Shown here piece after piece: positions 9,201 through 17,860 of a stretch of DNA of 64,000 nucleotides; the first letter of the stretch is position 1, and each line of letters starts with the position of its first letter. Where the stretch lies: positions 1 to 64,000 of the forward strand of contig NZ_JAVAMQ010000003.1 of NCBI RefSeq assembly GCF_030732095.1, read 5' to 3'. Under the pieces are notes generated by a model, which was not told the origin of the DNA, did not search any database, and saw nothing but the letters and a program-made list of their open reading frames with translations. The translations under genes were made by a program, and so were the position numbers. The stretch comes from Paracoccus spongiarum (lineage in GTDB: Bacteria > Pseudomonadota > Alphaproteobacteria > Rhodobacterales > Rhodobacteraceae).

Positions 9201-10600
9201 TGAATGGAAAACCCGTTAATTACATATCCCCATTTCTGTCTGATCGAGAAGAGTGGTCCCCGAAGCCGCTCAAAGAAAACAGCAATTTGGCATTCCAAGG
9301 CTCTATCGTCCTCGGAATGGGCTTTGTTCTAACTAAGGACCAAGCCGATGCGATGCTAAGCGTCGATCCAAGAAATCGCGATGTTCTTTTTCCCTTTCTC
9401 AATGGTGAGGACCTCAACTCCGATCCAGAGCAAAACCCGAGCCGATGGGTTATCAATTTCTGGGATTGGTCCGAGGAGCGGGCTCGCACATACGACCTGC
9501 CATATCAATGGATTGAGGCTAATGTGAAGCCTGAAAGGCAAAGGCGAAAAGACAACGGTGACTACGCTTTACGGCGTCCGCTACCACAGCGGTGGTGGCA
9601 GTATGCGGACAAAAGACCTGCCCTATACCATGCCATCGGGCGCGGACAGCTATTTGAGAATCATCCCGCTGGTTTTGAGCCAAACACTGAGCCTATGCCA
9701 CTCGTGCTGGTCGCGGTGCAAACAACCAAATACTTGTCTCTTGGAATGCAGCCGAACACCTCGGTTTTTTCTCACGCAACGAACGTTTTTGCGATCGAAT
9801 CATTCGGATATTTTTGCGTTATGAATTCGGCGCTACATTCTGAGTGGGTTAGAACCCATTCATCATCCCTTGAGACGAGGCTCAGATACATCCCAAGCGA
9901 TTGCTTCGAAACCTTTCCTTTTCCGGATATTTCCGAGCATCTGGAAAGACTGGGCAATGCGTTCCATGGGGAGAGACTGCAAGCCATGCGCGACACAAGG
10001 TGTGGCATTACTCGACTCTACAATTCTTACCACGACCCCGAGGCAACGGCGGAGTGCATTCAAGTTCTTCGAGAATCTCAAACTGGAATTGATGAGGCTG
10101 TCCTGCAGGCTTACGGCTGGTCCGACATCAACTTGCGACATGATTTTTATGATGTCGAATACCTTCCCGAAAACGATCGGCGAAGATTCACGATTTGTGA
10201 TGAGGCGCGGGTCGAATTGCTCGCACGACTGTCTAAGCTGAATCAAAGAAGATACCTAAATGAGCTTGAGGCGGACGAAAAAAATAAGAAGATTGACCAA
10301 GCCGCACCAAAAAGGAAACGTTCATCTGTCACATCCTCACAGGCCGAATTCAACCTTGTCCCTTCAAAAAGGGCCAATGGCCGATCCGCTGATAATTCAG
10401 AAAGCACATCTACAAAGATCGTAACCTTTTTAAGGGCGCGTCGTGCATGGCTGAGCAAGTCGGACATCCTTGCCTATGTCGACATTCCGGATGGCCAGTG
10501 GAATGCCGCGATCAATGATCTGTTGGCGCGCGGCACCGTCGAACGTCAAGGCGAACGCCGCGGCGCCCGCTACCGCATTTCTGAGAGTGATAGAAAATGA
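6269..10600 (+). CDS. drmMI: DISARM adenine-N6 DNA methyltransferase DrmMI
   Basis: A 1443-residue class 1 DISARM methylase. The SAM motif DPAMGSGAF lies near residue 591 and the catalytic NPPF motif near residue 861, as in gamma-class adenine methylases of the type IIG/PglX group. A target-recognition region follows at about 950-1250. A winged-helix segment (LRARRAWLSKSDILAYVDI and onward) closes the protein. It should mark self DNA so that DISARM spares it. The N-terminal part has a PDLAIVN...LLIQVY stretch like a restriction nuclease core, but it lacks the usual E-x-K. Codons near residue 84 contain nine consecutive G (6522-6530), where a one-base slip would stop translation. Codon use becomes more AT-rich after about 8880, suggesting a swapped recognition domain. 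Confidence 0.9.
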   Translation: MSNDHEWLNLIEVSGPFLAVPVLRDVFPQGLEALSSGRPQRLRRTYEEWRDAVDTDDLDLSALHAAWIDDVLINALEMDETVLRRGGALPEQLTVSLPEHGVKVAPDLAIVNPTNSDEPLLLIQVYGPDTDLDATRRFDGLAITPADRMVALLRATGCPTGVVTNGERWMLVHAPVGAVASFASWYARLWGQEPETLRAFVSLLGVRRFFGPDDGKLPALYERSLKHQDDVTEALGEQVRRAVEVLVQALDRADQDRNRELLRDVDPRELYEAGLTVMMRLVFLLAAEERALLLLGDPRYDAFYAISSLRMQLRADSEEILERRRSAWSRLLALFRGVYGGIDHPTLQLPALGGSLFDPDRYPFLEGRKKGTSWRSDPAEPLPIDDRTVLLLLDAIQIFEGRTLSYRALDVEQIGHVYEGLLERTVKRVDDVTLELDSGSKAKSPRVTLGEMESARLDGAVKVAELLKERSERSESAIRNALDRTADDRLSARLLSVCRGDVGLRDRILPYAPLLRTDPWGYPLVHHKGAFVVVLGADRRESGTHYTPKSLTEKIVAETLTPVAYRGPAEGKAPEDWELKSAEDLLDLKICDPAMGSGAFLVQACRWLSDRLVEAWAAAEADGKRIDSEGRIFDDATEGFDPLSQDVEERAIVARRLVAERCLYGVDKNPLAVELAKLSLWLTTMSKGRPFGFLDHNLRSGDSLLGIHDIRQLTELSMAPKGSKQLKLFGRSIQAAVEKAIELRTRLRSIPIRDIGDVDAMAALDAESRRALLLPQVVADAFVGIILAETRATERADRLQAVEALADASANGTEAAVDRLRRDAMTDLRIDAPDDRPRDPFHWPLQFPEVFGDQRAGFDALIGNPPFLGGRRITGALGTAFRSWLVGVIADGRRGSADLSAYFFLRSWNLMREGGAFGLLAVNTISEGDTRQVGLEEMVRNGAVVYAAYPNEPWPGAASVATSRVHVAKGHWDSQKTLNGKPVNYISPFLSDREEWSPKPLKENSNLAFQGSIVLGMGFVLTKDQADAMLSVDPRNRDVLFPFLNGEDLNSDPEQNPSRWVINFWDWSEERARTYDLPYQWIEANVKPERQRRKDNGDYALRRPLPQRWWQYADKRPALYHAIGRGQLFENHPAGFEPNTEPMPLVLVAVQTTKYLSLGMQPNTSVFSHATNVFAIESFGYFCVMNSALHSEWVRTHSSSLETRLRYIPSDCFETFPFPDISEHLERLGNAFHGERLQAMRDTRCGITRLYNSYHDPEATAECIQVLRESQTGIDEAVLQAYGWSDINLRHDFYDVEYLPENDRRRFTICDEARVELLARLSKLNQRRYLNELEADEKNKKIDQAAPKRKRSSVTSSQAEFNLVPSKRANGRSADNSESTSTKIVTFLRARRAWLSKSDILAYVDIPDGQWNAAINDLLARGTVERQGERRGARYRISESDRK
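6522..6530 (+). repeat. Poly-G (G9) tract inside drmMI
   Basis: Nine consecutive G lie in the coding strand about 84 codons into the methylase gene, read as AGG GGG GGG GCG. One extra G brings a TGA into frame at 6658-6660. One lost G brings a TGA into frame at 6546-6548. Either slip would truncate the protein to roughly 90-130 residues. The tract length and position are those of a slipped-strand phase-variation switch, and comparable G tracts switch pglX in the Pgl/BREX system. Actual variability cannot be seen from one sequence. Confidence 0.7.
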
Positions 10601-13600
10601 CCGAGTTGATTGAACAAGCCGCCCCTCAGAATGTTGCGTGGATCATCCGCGGCGAGCCTGCCACCAACGGACGTGCACTCCGGATCGAACTCGGCCCGAC
10701 CGACGAAACCGCCGTCGCTCCTGGTGACTGGACAGTCGTCATAGGGTCCGACGATGTGGTGAGGATCGTCGGACGCATTCTGCGTGTCCGGTCAGATACC
10801 GGCGGTCGGACCATCTATTTCGACCAGGCTCAAGCCGTTGACCCCGCAGTTCCCCTGACCACGCTCGGCCTGACCGCGCCGAGCGCACCGGCAACGCGAC
10901 TGCCTTGGGGTGATTTCCTTCGCGTCCTTCCCTCGCTCGGCGCTGCTTCACCCGACGCGGTGCCGCTTATCAAGGACGTGACCTACGTTCGCGATCTTCT
11001 CGAGGTCTCGGTACGGGACGACCTACTCGGCCCAGCGGAAGGGCCGCACGAGCTGATCAAGGACATGAGCGTCCGCGATCGCTATCTGGTCGGCAAGCTC
11101 GCACCCCGACGCCCGAGTGACGATCAGGCCGCGCAGGTGGAACCGGCTTCCGGTGCAGATGAGGCGGGCGACCTCGAGGAAGAGCGGGCCGCACCGCTGC
11201 ACGAGCCCGGGGCGGAGTTTCCGACTGCCACCGGCCGGGTGGAGCCCGAAGACGACGCGCTCGACGAGATCGACACGACGAACAACCAGTCGCTGGTGCC
11301 ATCGAGCATGGGACTGACCTTCTGCGTCGCCGCAGACGTTCAATCGTTGGCGGTAGACGCCCGGTGGGGGCGTTACGAACGGGTCCCCAATGCTGAGCAC
11401 GACATCACCAAGACCCGGCGCAATCGCCAGACCGGCCGAGAAGAACAGGTGAAGGTCAAGGTATGGCAGCGCGTCCCGTGTGGCGGTGTCGTCCCCCTGC
11501 CGTTGATCGATGGGCCGCTCCCTCCGTCTATCCCCGATCCCGACCAACCGGATGTGCGGCTTCAAGGCACGGTTCGGACGAACAACAAGGGTGAGCGTCT
11601 CGTCACTCTGTTCCTCGTGAACGGACAGCTGGAGCCCGAGGACAACAAGGACAGCGCCTGGCTCTTCCAGCCCGAGATCACCGTCGAGGCCCCTGAAGAT
11701 CTGGATGACAAATCGGTGTTCCGGCGTCGCCCCTCCAACGACGTGGTCGTCGATGACCCCGAGCGTGACCGTCTCGCCCTCATTTATCGTAACCGGCTTG
11801 AGTTCTCGGTTGGACACGGCGTTTCCGTTCACGCCGATACGACTTCAGACGATCCGACTAAAGCGCACCGCGTTCGAACCGAGATCATCCCGCGCTACGA
11901 AGTAGCCGTGACCGAAACTCCCGGCTCCGATCCCAGGGATCGCCCAGCCATGCAACGCATGGTTGACGAGGGCTGGCTAGACATGACGCGGCTGGCGGAG
12001 ATGGCGCCGGACGCGCTGCGCGACGCCCTTTCGTGTCTCGTTGAAGATTATGCCGTTTGGATCGGCGAACAGAATGCCCGGTTGGGTGCGGAGATCACCG
12101 GCTTCGATGATCCAGGTAAAGACGTCATCGAGCGCTGCCAAGAGATCCTGCGTCGTCTACGAGATGGCATGGAAACACTCTTTGCTGATCCGAAGGCGCT
12201 GGAGGCATTCCGCTTCGCCAACCGCTCCATGGCGATGCAGCGTGTCCGAAGCATCTACGCCCTGAAGCGCCGACGGAACGAGACCGTCGACGTGGGCACA
12301 TTGGACGTGCCCAAGAACAGGTCGTGGCGCCCGTTCCAGCTGGCATTCCTGCTGCTATCGATCCCGTCCCTGGCCGATCCCACTCATCCGGACCGGACGA
12401 AGCCGGTCGAGGCGTTCGCGGACCTCCTCTGGTTCCCGACGGGTGGCGGGAAGACCGAAGCCTATCTCGGTGTGGCGGCCTTCGCCATGGCCATGCGCCG
12501 CTTGAAAAATGATCTAGCCGGCCTCGACGCTTCACGCGGTCTCGCAGTCATAATGCGCTACACGCTGCGCCTTCTGACGCTACAACAATTCCAGCGGGCC
12601 ACGACGCTGCTCTGCGCGATGGAGGTCATCCGTCGTGCAGACGATAAGACCTGGGGCAAGGAACCTTTCACGCTCGGTCTCTGGGTCGGTAATCGCGTGA
12701 CACCGGGCACGACCGAAGCGTCTCACCAGGCTGTCGAGGCCATTCGAAACAACGATCGCAACAAGGCGGGCATTGCATCGCCTGCACAGCTGACCAGCTG
12801 CCCTTGGTGCGGTTCGGAGATCTCCGGTGGTCGCGACATCGAGGTCGACAGGATCGCCGGCCAAACGCTGATCCACTGCGGCGACAAGCTGGGCGGCTGC
12901 GACTTCTCGAAGGCGAAATCCACAGGGCAGCCTCACCCGGGGCTTCCCGTGAAAGTCGTCGACGAGGAGATCTATCACCGCCCGCCGACGATGATGATCG
13001 CAACCGTGGACAAGTTCGCGATGATGGCGTGGCGCCCCGAGGTTCGGAATCTTTTCGGCCGCGTGGAGCAGGAATGCGGGCGACATGGTTTGCTCTGGCC
13101 GAGTCACGACTGTGGTACCGGGCACAGAGCAAGGGGGATGTATCCGGCTGCCGGTGTGAAGCCGGTTCGCGCAATCCGACCGCCAGATCTGATCATCCAG
13201 GACGAATTCCACCTCATCAGCGGTCCGTTGGGCACCATGGTGGGGCTTTACGAAACGGCCGTCGACGAGCTGAGCAGTTGGGCTCTGGGCGACAAGAAGG
13301 TCCGCCCAAAGGTCGTCGCTTCGACAGCCACCGTACGGCGGGCCGACGACCAGGTGCGTAATGTGTTCATGCGCCGCATTTCCGTGTTTCCGCCTTCCGG
13401 CCTGGACGTCGAGGACAATTTCTTCTCGGTCCAGAGATCTATCGGCGAGAAGCCGGGCCGACGGTACATGGGAATCTGCGCACCCGGCAGCTCCCGCCCT
13501 GCGGTTCTGATCAGGACCTACACGGCATTCCTCACCGCCGCACAGGCGCTGTTTGACCGGTTCGGCCCGGTTGCCGACCCCTACATGACCCTCGTAGGCT

Positions 13601-14586
13601 ACTTCAATTCGCTGCGAGAGCTCGGTGGGATGAAGCGTTTGGCGGAAGACGACGTCCAAACGCGCTCCTTCCGTGTCGAAATGAGCTTGGTGGACCGGCC
13701 CGGGCTTTCGCAGCGTAGAGTGGAGGAAATCAGCGAACTAACTTCTCGAGTCTCTAGCCAAGACATTCCTCGATACCTTGACCGGCTCGAGGTCCCCTTT
13801 GACGGCATGTTCGACCCGTCACTTGGAAAGTGGGTAAACAACAGGAACCCCGGAGATGCCCGGCCAATCGATGCAGTTCTTGCAACGAACATGCTGTCTG
13901 TCGGTGTCGACGTGAATCGTCTCGGTGTCATGGTGGTAAATGGTCAACCTAAGGGCACCGCAGAGTACATTCAGGCAACCAGCCGTGTTGGCCGGACACC
14001 GCCGGGCCTCGTAGCCACAGTGCTGACATGGGCACGGCCTCGTGATCTGTCGCACTATGAGACCTTCGAGCATTATCACGCGACCTTCTATCAACATGTC
14101 GAGGCCCAGTCCGTAACCCCGTTCTCTCCGCGAGCTCTGGATCGCGGTCTCACAGGGGCAATGCTCTCCATCATGCGCCACGCCTATGACCCCTTTGCAC
14201 CCAATGACGGCGCTGGCGCCATGAACAGTCCCAGTCGCAATGAAATGCTGGAAACGGTAGGCGCCGTCGCTGCCCGGACGTGGGAAGTGACCGAGGACTC
14301 GCAAAAGAAGAAGCTCACTGAAGACGCGATGAAGAGTCGTGCTGACGATTGGGCTAAAGAATCTGGCGTCGGTGGCCGCACGCTCGTCTATCAAAAGCAT
14401 GGCGCGGGCCCCACATCCTATCCGCTCCTGTCAGTGCCGGGAACAAAGCCTTGGACCAATTGGACGGTTCCAATGTCCATGCGCGAAGTCGAGCCAGGAG
14501 TTCGGCTCGTAATGGAAGACGACCGCTCGACAAGTGATCCGACTTGGCGCCCGCGGGTGACGCAGCCCGAGGAGGATCAGCAATGA
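10597..14586 (+). CDS. drmA: DISARM helicase DrmA
   Basis: A 1329-residue DISARM core helicase. The N-terminal 550 residues are poorly conserved and acidic. The ATPase begins with FPTGGGKTE near residue 612. A Cys cluster near residues 734-765 (CPWCGSE and CGDKLGGC) looks like a zinc ribbon inserted in lobe 1. The Walker B equivalent is IQDEFH near residue 867, followed by STATVRRAD. The second lobe carries ATNMLSVGVDVNRLG and QATSRVGR. In described systems DrmA works with DrmB to act on entering phage DNA. Both ends overlap neighbours (ATGA with drmMI and drmB), so the gene sits in the middle of a translationally coupled operon. It appears intact. Confidence 0.92.
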   Translation: MTELIEQAAPQNVAWIIRGEPATNGRALRIELGPTDETAVAPGDWTVVIGSDDVVRIVGRILRVRSDTGGRTIYFDQAQAVDPAVPLTTLGLTAPSAPATRLPWGDFLRVLPSLGAASPDAVPLIKDVTYVRDLLEVSVRDDLLGPAEGPHELIKDMSVRDRYLVGKLAPRRPSDDQAAQVEPASGADEAGDLEEERAAPLHEPGAEFPTATGRVEPEDDALDEIDTTNNQSLVPSSMGLTFCVAADVQSLAVDARWGRYERVPNAEHDITKTRRNRQTGREEQVKVKVWQRVPCGGVVPLPLIDGPLPPSIPDPDQPDVRLQGTVRTNNKGERLVTLFLVNGQLEPEDNKDSAWLFQPEITVEAPEDLDDKSVFRRRPSNDVVVDDPERDRLALIYRNRLEFSVGHGVSVHADTTSDDPTKAHRVRTEIIPRYEVAVTETPGSDPRDRPAMQRMVDEGWLDMTRLAEMAPDALRDALSCLVEDYAVWIGEQNARLGAEITGFDDPGKDVIERCQEILRRLRDGMETLFADPKALEAFRFANRSMAMQRVRSIYALKRRRNETVDVGTLDVPKNRSWRPFQLAFLLLSIPSLADPTHPDRTKPVEAFADLLWFPTGGGKTEAYLGVAAFAMAMRRLKNDLAGLDASRGLAVIMRYTLRLLTLQQFQRATTLLCAMEVIRRADDKTWGKEPFTLGLWVGNRVTPGTTEASHQAVEAIRNNDRNKAGIASPAQLTSCPWCGSEISGGRDIEVDRIAGQTLIHCGDKLGGCDFSKAKSTGQPHPGLPVKVVDEEIYHRPPTMMIATVDKFAMMAWRPEVRNLFGRVEQECGRHGLLWPSHDCGTGHRARGMYPAAGVKPVRAIRPPDLIIQDEFHLISGPLGTMVGLYETAVDELSSWALGDKKVRPKVVASTATVRRADDQVRNVFMRRISVFPPSGLDVEDNFFSVQRSIGEKPGRRYMGICAPGSSRPAVLIRTYTAFLTAAQALFDRFGPVADPYMTLVGYFNSLRELGGMKRLAEDDVQTRSFRVEMSLVDRPGLSQRRVEEISELTSRVSSQDIPRYLDRLEVPFDGMFDPSLGKWVNNRNPGDARPIDAVLATNMLSVGVDVNRLGVMVVNGQPKGTAEYIQATSRVGRTPPGLVATVLTWARPRDLSHYETFEHYHATFYQHVEAQSVTPFSPRALDRGLTGAMLSIMRHAYDPFAPNDGAGAMNSPSRNEMLETVGAVAARTWEVTEDSQKKKLTEDAMKSRADDWAKESGVGGRTLVYQKHGAGPTSYPLLSVPGTKPWTNWTVPMSMREVEPGVRLVMEDDRSTSDPTWRPRVTQPEEDQQ

Positions 14587-16424
14587 GTAGGACACCCGTA
14601 GGAGAAATTCGTCCGAGCCAGTTGCTTTGGACTTATGGACCAGGCGCCCTCATCGACCTACCGAATATGTCGGTTGTCACGATGGGGATCGACCGCTGGG
14701 AAAAAGATAGGTGCCAGCCGATTCAAGAGGCTCGTTTGCTCGCCAATGTCAGAAGCGTGCTCGGGCCTCAGGTCGAGTCGCTGCGCATGCCACCCGTGGG
14801 CGAAAGGGAAATCACAGACCCGTTTTCGGCGGCGGCCCTGATCGGCGTGCCGGTTAAGCCCTTCCCTCGATGGCTTCGCTGCGTCAAATGCGGTTTGCTT
14901 TCGCCCTATGACGCAGGCTTGTTCAAGCTGAAGGAAAATAGATACCGTCCTGAGCTGACGCGTTTCGTTCATGAAGGGTGCCGGGGGTCAAACAACGATC
15001 AACGGGCCAGGGATGCGGACGCTGTTCCGGCGCGCTTCCTGATGGCTTGTCGCGCCGGTCATTTGGATGACTTTGCCTGGCACTGGTTCGTTCACGGTGG
15101 GCCCAGTACCTGCCGTGCAACACTGAGGTTCTTCGAGAGCGGAGCTTCTCTGCAGACTGAAAACCTTTGGGTCAAATGCGATGGCTGCGGTGCGTCCAAA
15201 AATATGTCACAGGCCTTCGGTCAAGCAGGACGCGACAATCTACCAGCCTGTCGTGGCCGACACCCGCATATCGACCGCTACGACGATGATTGTGCCAATG
15301 ATCCTAGGGCCATCCTCCTAGGGGCGACCAACAGCTGGTTTCCGGTTACGCTTTCGGTCCTCGCCATCCCGCAAGTCGGAAGCCCTCTTGCGCAACTCGT
15401 CGCGGACGGTTGGACATTCTTTGACGACGTCGCCTCAGCAGCGGAAGTGGCGTTTGTCGTCAAGACGCTGAGAAAGACCGCTCAGTTGCCCGGCATCGAG
15501 CAGTTCACTGACGAGCAAATCTGGTCTGCTATCGAAAACCATCGCAACGGCGGCTCGGAGGTCGATCAGCGTGACCTGAAAGGACCAGAATGGGACGTCC
15601 TCACCGCTGAGAATCCTCCCACCGATTATCCCCATTTCATGAGTACGAAAGTTGGGATTCCCACGGGTTTCGGTTCGGCAATCAAACGCTTGCTGCTCTT
15701 GGAGCGGCTACGTGAAGTAAATGCCCTTCTTGGATTCACGAGGGTCGAGTCCCCCGACGAGGGCACAGGAGACCAGGCCGCCCCGCGAGCGCCTCTCGCG
15801 CGTGCAGCGCCGAATTGGGTGCCCGCGACTCAAGTTCACGGTGAAGGGATTTTCATTCGCTTCGACACGGATGCTTTGAAGGCTTGGGCAGATAAAGACC
15901 CTGTAAAAGCTCTCGATTCGCGGCTCCGACAAGGTCATCGCGGCTGGCGCCAAAAGAGGAATCTGGATCCAAACGAAGGTTATCCAGGGGTGCGCTATGT
16001 CATGCTGCACACTCTAGCCCACATGCTGATCCGGGAATTGGCGTTGGAATGCGGATACAATGCCGCTAGCATTCGTGAGCGCATTTATGCAGACGTAGAT
16101 GACGGCAGGGATCAAGCCGGGTTTCTCATTTACACGGCCGCTGCGGACTCGGATGGAACTCTCGGTGGTCTCGTGGAGCTCGGGAAGCCTGAGAATCTCG
16201 GAAGACTTCTGCGCCAAGCTCTGGATCGCGCCCACATCTGCGCCTCGGACCCACTCTGCGCAGAACACGACCCGAGCAAGGACCAGTCTCTTCACGGAGC
16301 AGCATGTCACGCCTGTTCGTTCGTCTCTGAGACGTCGTGTGAGCGAGGGAACCGCCACCTCGATCGCGCGCTTGTCGTACCCACGCTCGAGAACCCCGAT
16401 GTGGCATTCTTCGGGAGCATTTGA
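14583..16424 (+). CDS. drmB: DISARM protein DrmB (DUF1998)
   Basis: A 613-residue DrmB. The start at 14583 overlaps the drmA stop and gives MSRTPVGEIRPSQLL, the conserved beginning of the family. An upstream in-frame ATG inside drmA would only add 13 residues. Zinc-ribbon pairs occur at CVKCG near residue 100 and CDGCG near residue 200. The DUF1998 domain occupies about residues 475-600, including LHTLAHMLIREL, GGLVELGKPENL and the terminal Cys cluster CHACSF/CERGN. DrmB forms the DNA-triggered complex with DrmA. Its stop (TGA 16422-16424) overlaps the drmC ATG by one base. No frame damage is visible. Confidence 0.9.
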   Translation: MSRTPVGEIRPSQLLWTYGPGALIDLPNMSVVTMGIDRWEKDRCQPIQEARLLANVRSVLGPQVESLRMPPVGEREITDPFSAAALIGVPVKPFPRWLRCVKCGLLSPYDAGLFKLKENRYRPELTRFVHEGCRGSNNDQRARDADAVPARFLMACRAGHLDDFAWHWFVHGGPSTCRATLRFFESGASLQTENLWVKCDGCGASKNMSQAFGQAGRDNLPACRGRHPHIDRYDDDCANDPRAILLGATNSWFPVTLSVLAIPQVGSPLAQLVADGWTFFDDVASAAEVAFVVKTLRKTAQLPGIEQFTDEQIWSAIENHRNGGSEVDQRDLKGPEWDVLTAENPPTDYPHFMSTKVGIPTGFGSAIKRLLLLERLREVNALLGFTRVESPDEGTGDQAAPRAPLARAAPNWVPATQVHGEGIFIRFDTDALKAWADKDPVKALDSRLRQGHRGWRQKRNLDPNEGYPGVRYVMLHTLAHMLIRELALECGYNAASIRERIYADVDDGRDQAGFLIYTAAADSDGTLGGLVELGKPENLGRLLRQALDRAHICASDPLCAEHDPSKDQSLHGAACHACSFVSETSCERGNRHLDRALVVPTLENPDVAFFGSI

Positions 16425-17185
16425 TGGATGCCTTGCTGATTGCTGCCGCAGACCTCGTGACCCTGTTGTCACCCTCTAGGATTGAAGCCCTCGCTGCTCG
16501 TGTCCGCAGATCGGACGCGACAGGGAGTGTTGGAGGCCTGCGCAAACTTGTGACGACTCCGTCAGCTCGAGCAGCGCTTGATCGCCTCATTGCTGTTTGG
16601 GAACAGACCGACATCTCAGGAGATGTACTCGCCGGAATACTGATCGGAGCGACTTTCGCCCGAGAGAAGTCACAGCGAGAGAGTACAGTCGAGCTTGTCT
16701 GGACAGGTCCGACTACGCCATTCGTTCCTACCCGGCGCACCGAACAGGTCCTTCTAGACATCATCGGTCTAGCGCAAAGCGACCTCTTTCTCGTAAGCTT
16801 CGTGGTCTACGACGTTTCTTCGGTCGTAGACGCGTTGAATGCAGCGTCAAATCGCGGCGTCAACATTCAAATTCTTTTGGAAACGTCATCGAGTCACGGG
16901 GGCAGCCTATCTGTCGATCCGATTGCGACCATGCGGCGTTATGTGCCTTCGGCAGCGCTATTTGTTTGGACTGAGCGACCCCCACCTTTCACCGAGGGGA
17001 GAGTTCATGCGAAAGTTGCGGTAGCAGACGGCAAAGCCGCGTTCCTGACCAGCGCAAATCTCACTGGACATGCCTTAGAAAAGAATATGGAAGCGGGCGT
17101 CGTGATCAACGGTGGGCATGTGCCAACAGGGCTTCGCGCGCACCTCCATGCGTTGATTGAAACCAAGGTCATCCGCAAAATTTAG
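16424..17185 (+). CDS. drmC: DISARM phospholipase D-family protein DrmC
   Basis: A 253-residue phospholipase D superfamily protein with one clear HKD motif near residue 194 (HAKVAVADGKAAFLTSANLT). A degenerate first half contains DLFLVSFVVYDV. Single-motif PLD nucleases dimerise to build an active site, so DNA cleavage is plausible. In published DISARM work drmC was dispensable for protection. I start at ATG 16424, which overlaps the drmB stop, instead of the TTG three bases earlier. It is the last gene of the operon, and phage tail DNA begins only 43 bp after its stop. No terminator is obvious between them. Confidence 0.88.
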   Translation: MDALLIAAADLVTLLSPSRIEALAARVRRSDATGSVGGLRKLVTTPSARAALDRLIAVWEQTDISGDVLAGILIGATFAREKSQRESTVELVWTGPTTPFVPTRRTEQVLLDIIGLAQSDLFLVSFVVYDVSSVVDALNAASNRGVNIQILLETSSSHGGSLSVDPIATMRRYVPSAALFVWTERPPPFTEGRVHAKVAVADGKAAFLTSANLTGHALEKNMEAGVVINGGHVPTGLRAHLHALIETKVIRKI

Positions 17186-17228
17186 TCCATTCAAATCGGC
17201 CAAGTGTGATGATTGCTTGGCACGTAAG

Positions 17229-17729
17229 TCAATAATCTGTCTCGACATATACGCCCGAGCAATCATATGCGACTGCCGCTGCCGTTGCGCCGTTGTTCAT
17301 GTAGTTGCGCGGGCTCAGGAGTTGCGTCGCGGCCGGGATGTCGGTGTCGAGCATAGCCTCGACCACCGCCCCGCTGACCTCCTCGACCACCCGGACGCCG
17401 ATCTCGCTGCTGTTCGGCGCCGCGAGGAGTGTGAGCGTCAGGACGTTGGTCGTGCTCGCGACCGGGAAACTCGCCCCGAGATCGGTGAGCGTGGGCGCGC
17501 CGGAAGCATCGTTCTGCACCAATTGCCAGTTCGTGTGGGTGCCGCGCTGGAAGCCGATGCCGATGCAGTTCACCACGGCCGACAACGTCAGGGTCGTGGC
17601 CAGCGCTGCCGTCGAGCCATAGAGGCCGAAGAAGCCCATGCCGGTCCCCTGCAGCGTCACCAGCGAAAGCCGGTTCACATAGGTGAAGCCGCCCAGCCCA
17701 TCTGCGTTACCGCGCCAGCAGACCCAGCC
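17229..17729 (-). pseudogene. Phage tail-fibre-like protein, C-terminal fragment
   Basis: About 166 codons on the minus strand encode a Gly/Ala/Thr-rich beta-type protein (GFFGLYGSTAALATTLTLS and similar) typical of phage tail or fibre C-termini. The frame is open to its 5' side but is cut by the IS21 terminus at about 17730, so the N-terminal part is missing. It runs in the same direction as the other prophage pieces at 30-45 kb and 61-62 kb. I cannot name the family with certainty. The reading frame has a normal stop and no internal stops, so the insertion may be recent. Confidence 0.6.
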
Positions 17730-17734
17730 TGTCA

Positions 17735-17780
17735 ATCGGCATCCAATTGGGCCCCCTGATCGGCGTCCAAAAGGGACCCC
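17735..17780. repeat. Tandem IS21 subterminal repeats
   Basis: Two 22-bp copies, 17735-17756 and 17759-17780, share ATCGGCRTCCAA..GGG.CCCC with three or four mismatches. Their starts are 24 bp apart. Multiple subterminal repeats that bind IstA are characteristic of IS21-family ends, and they define the element border here. Confidence 0.65.
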
Positions 17781-17860
17781 TCTGGCGGGACGTGAGCTGG
17801 CCCGAGGCGGCGTAGCTTTTCAGGTAGCGCAGCCGTCTCGGGCCAGCGTTTCAGCCGGGT

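Noticed and set aside
12580..13659. Long minus-strand open frame opposite drmA
   Set aside because: It lies fully antisense to a clearly conserved helicase and has no motif of its own. Long antisense frames are expected at this GC content.
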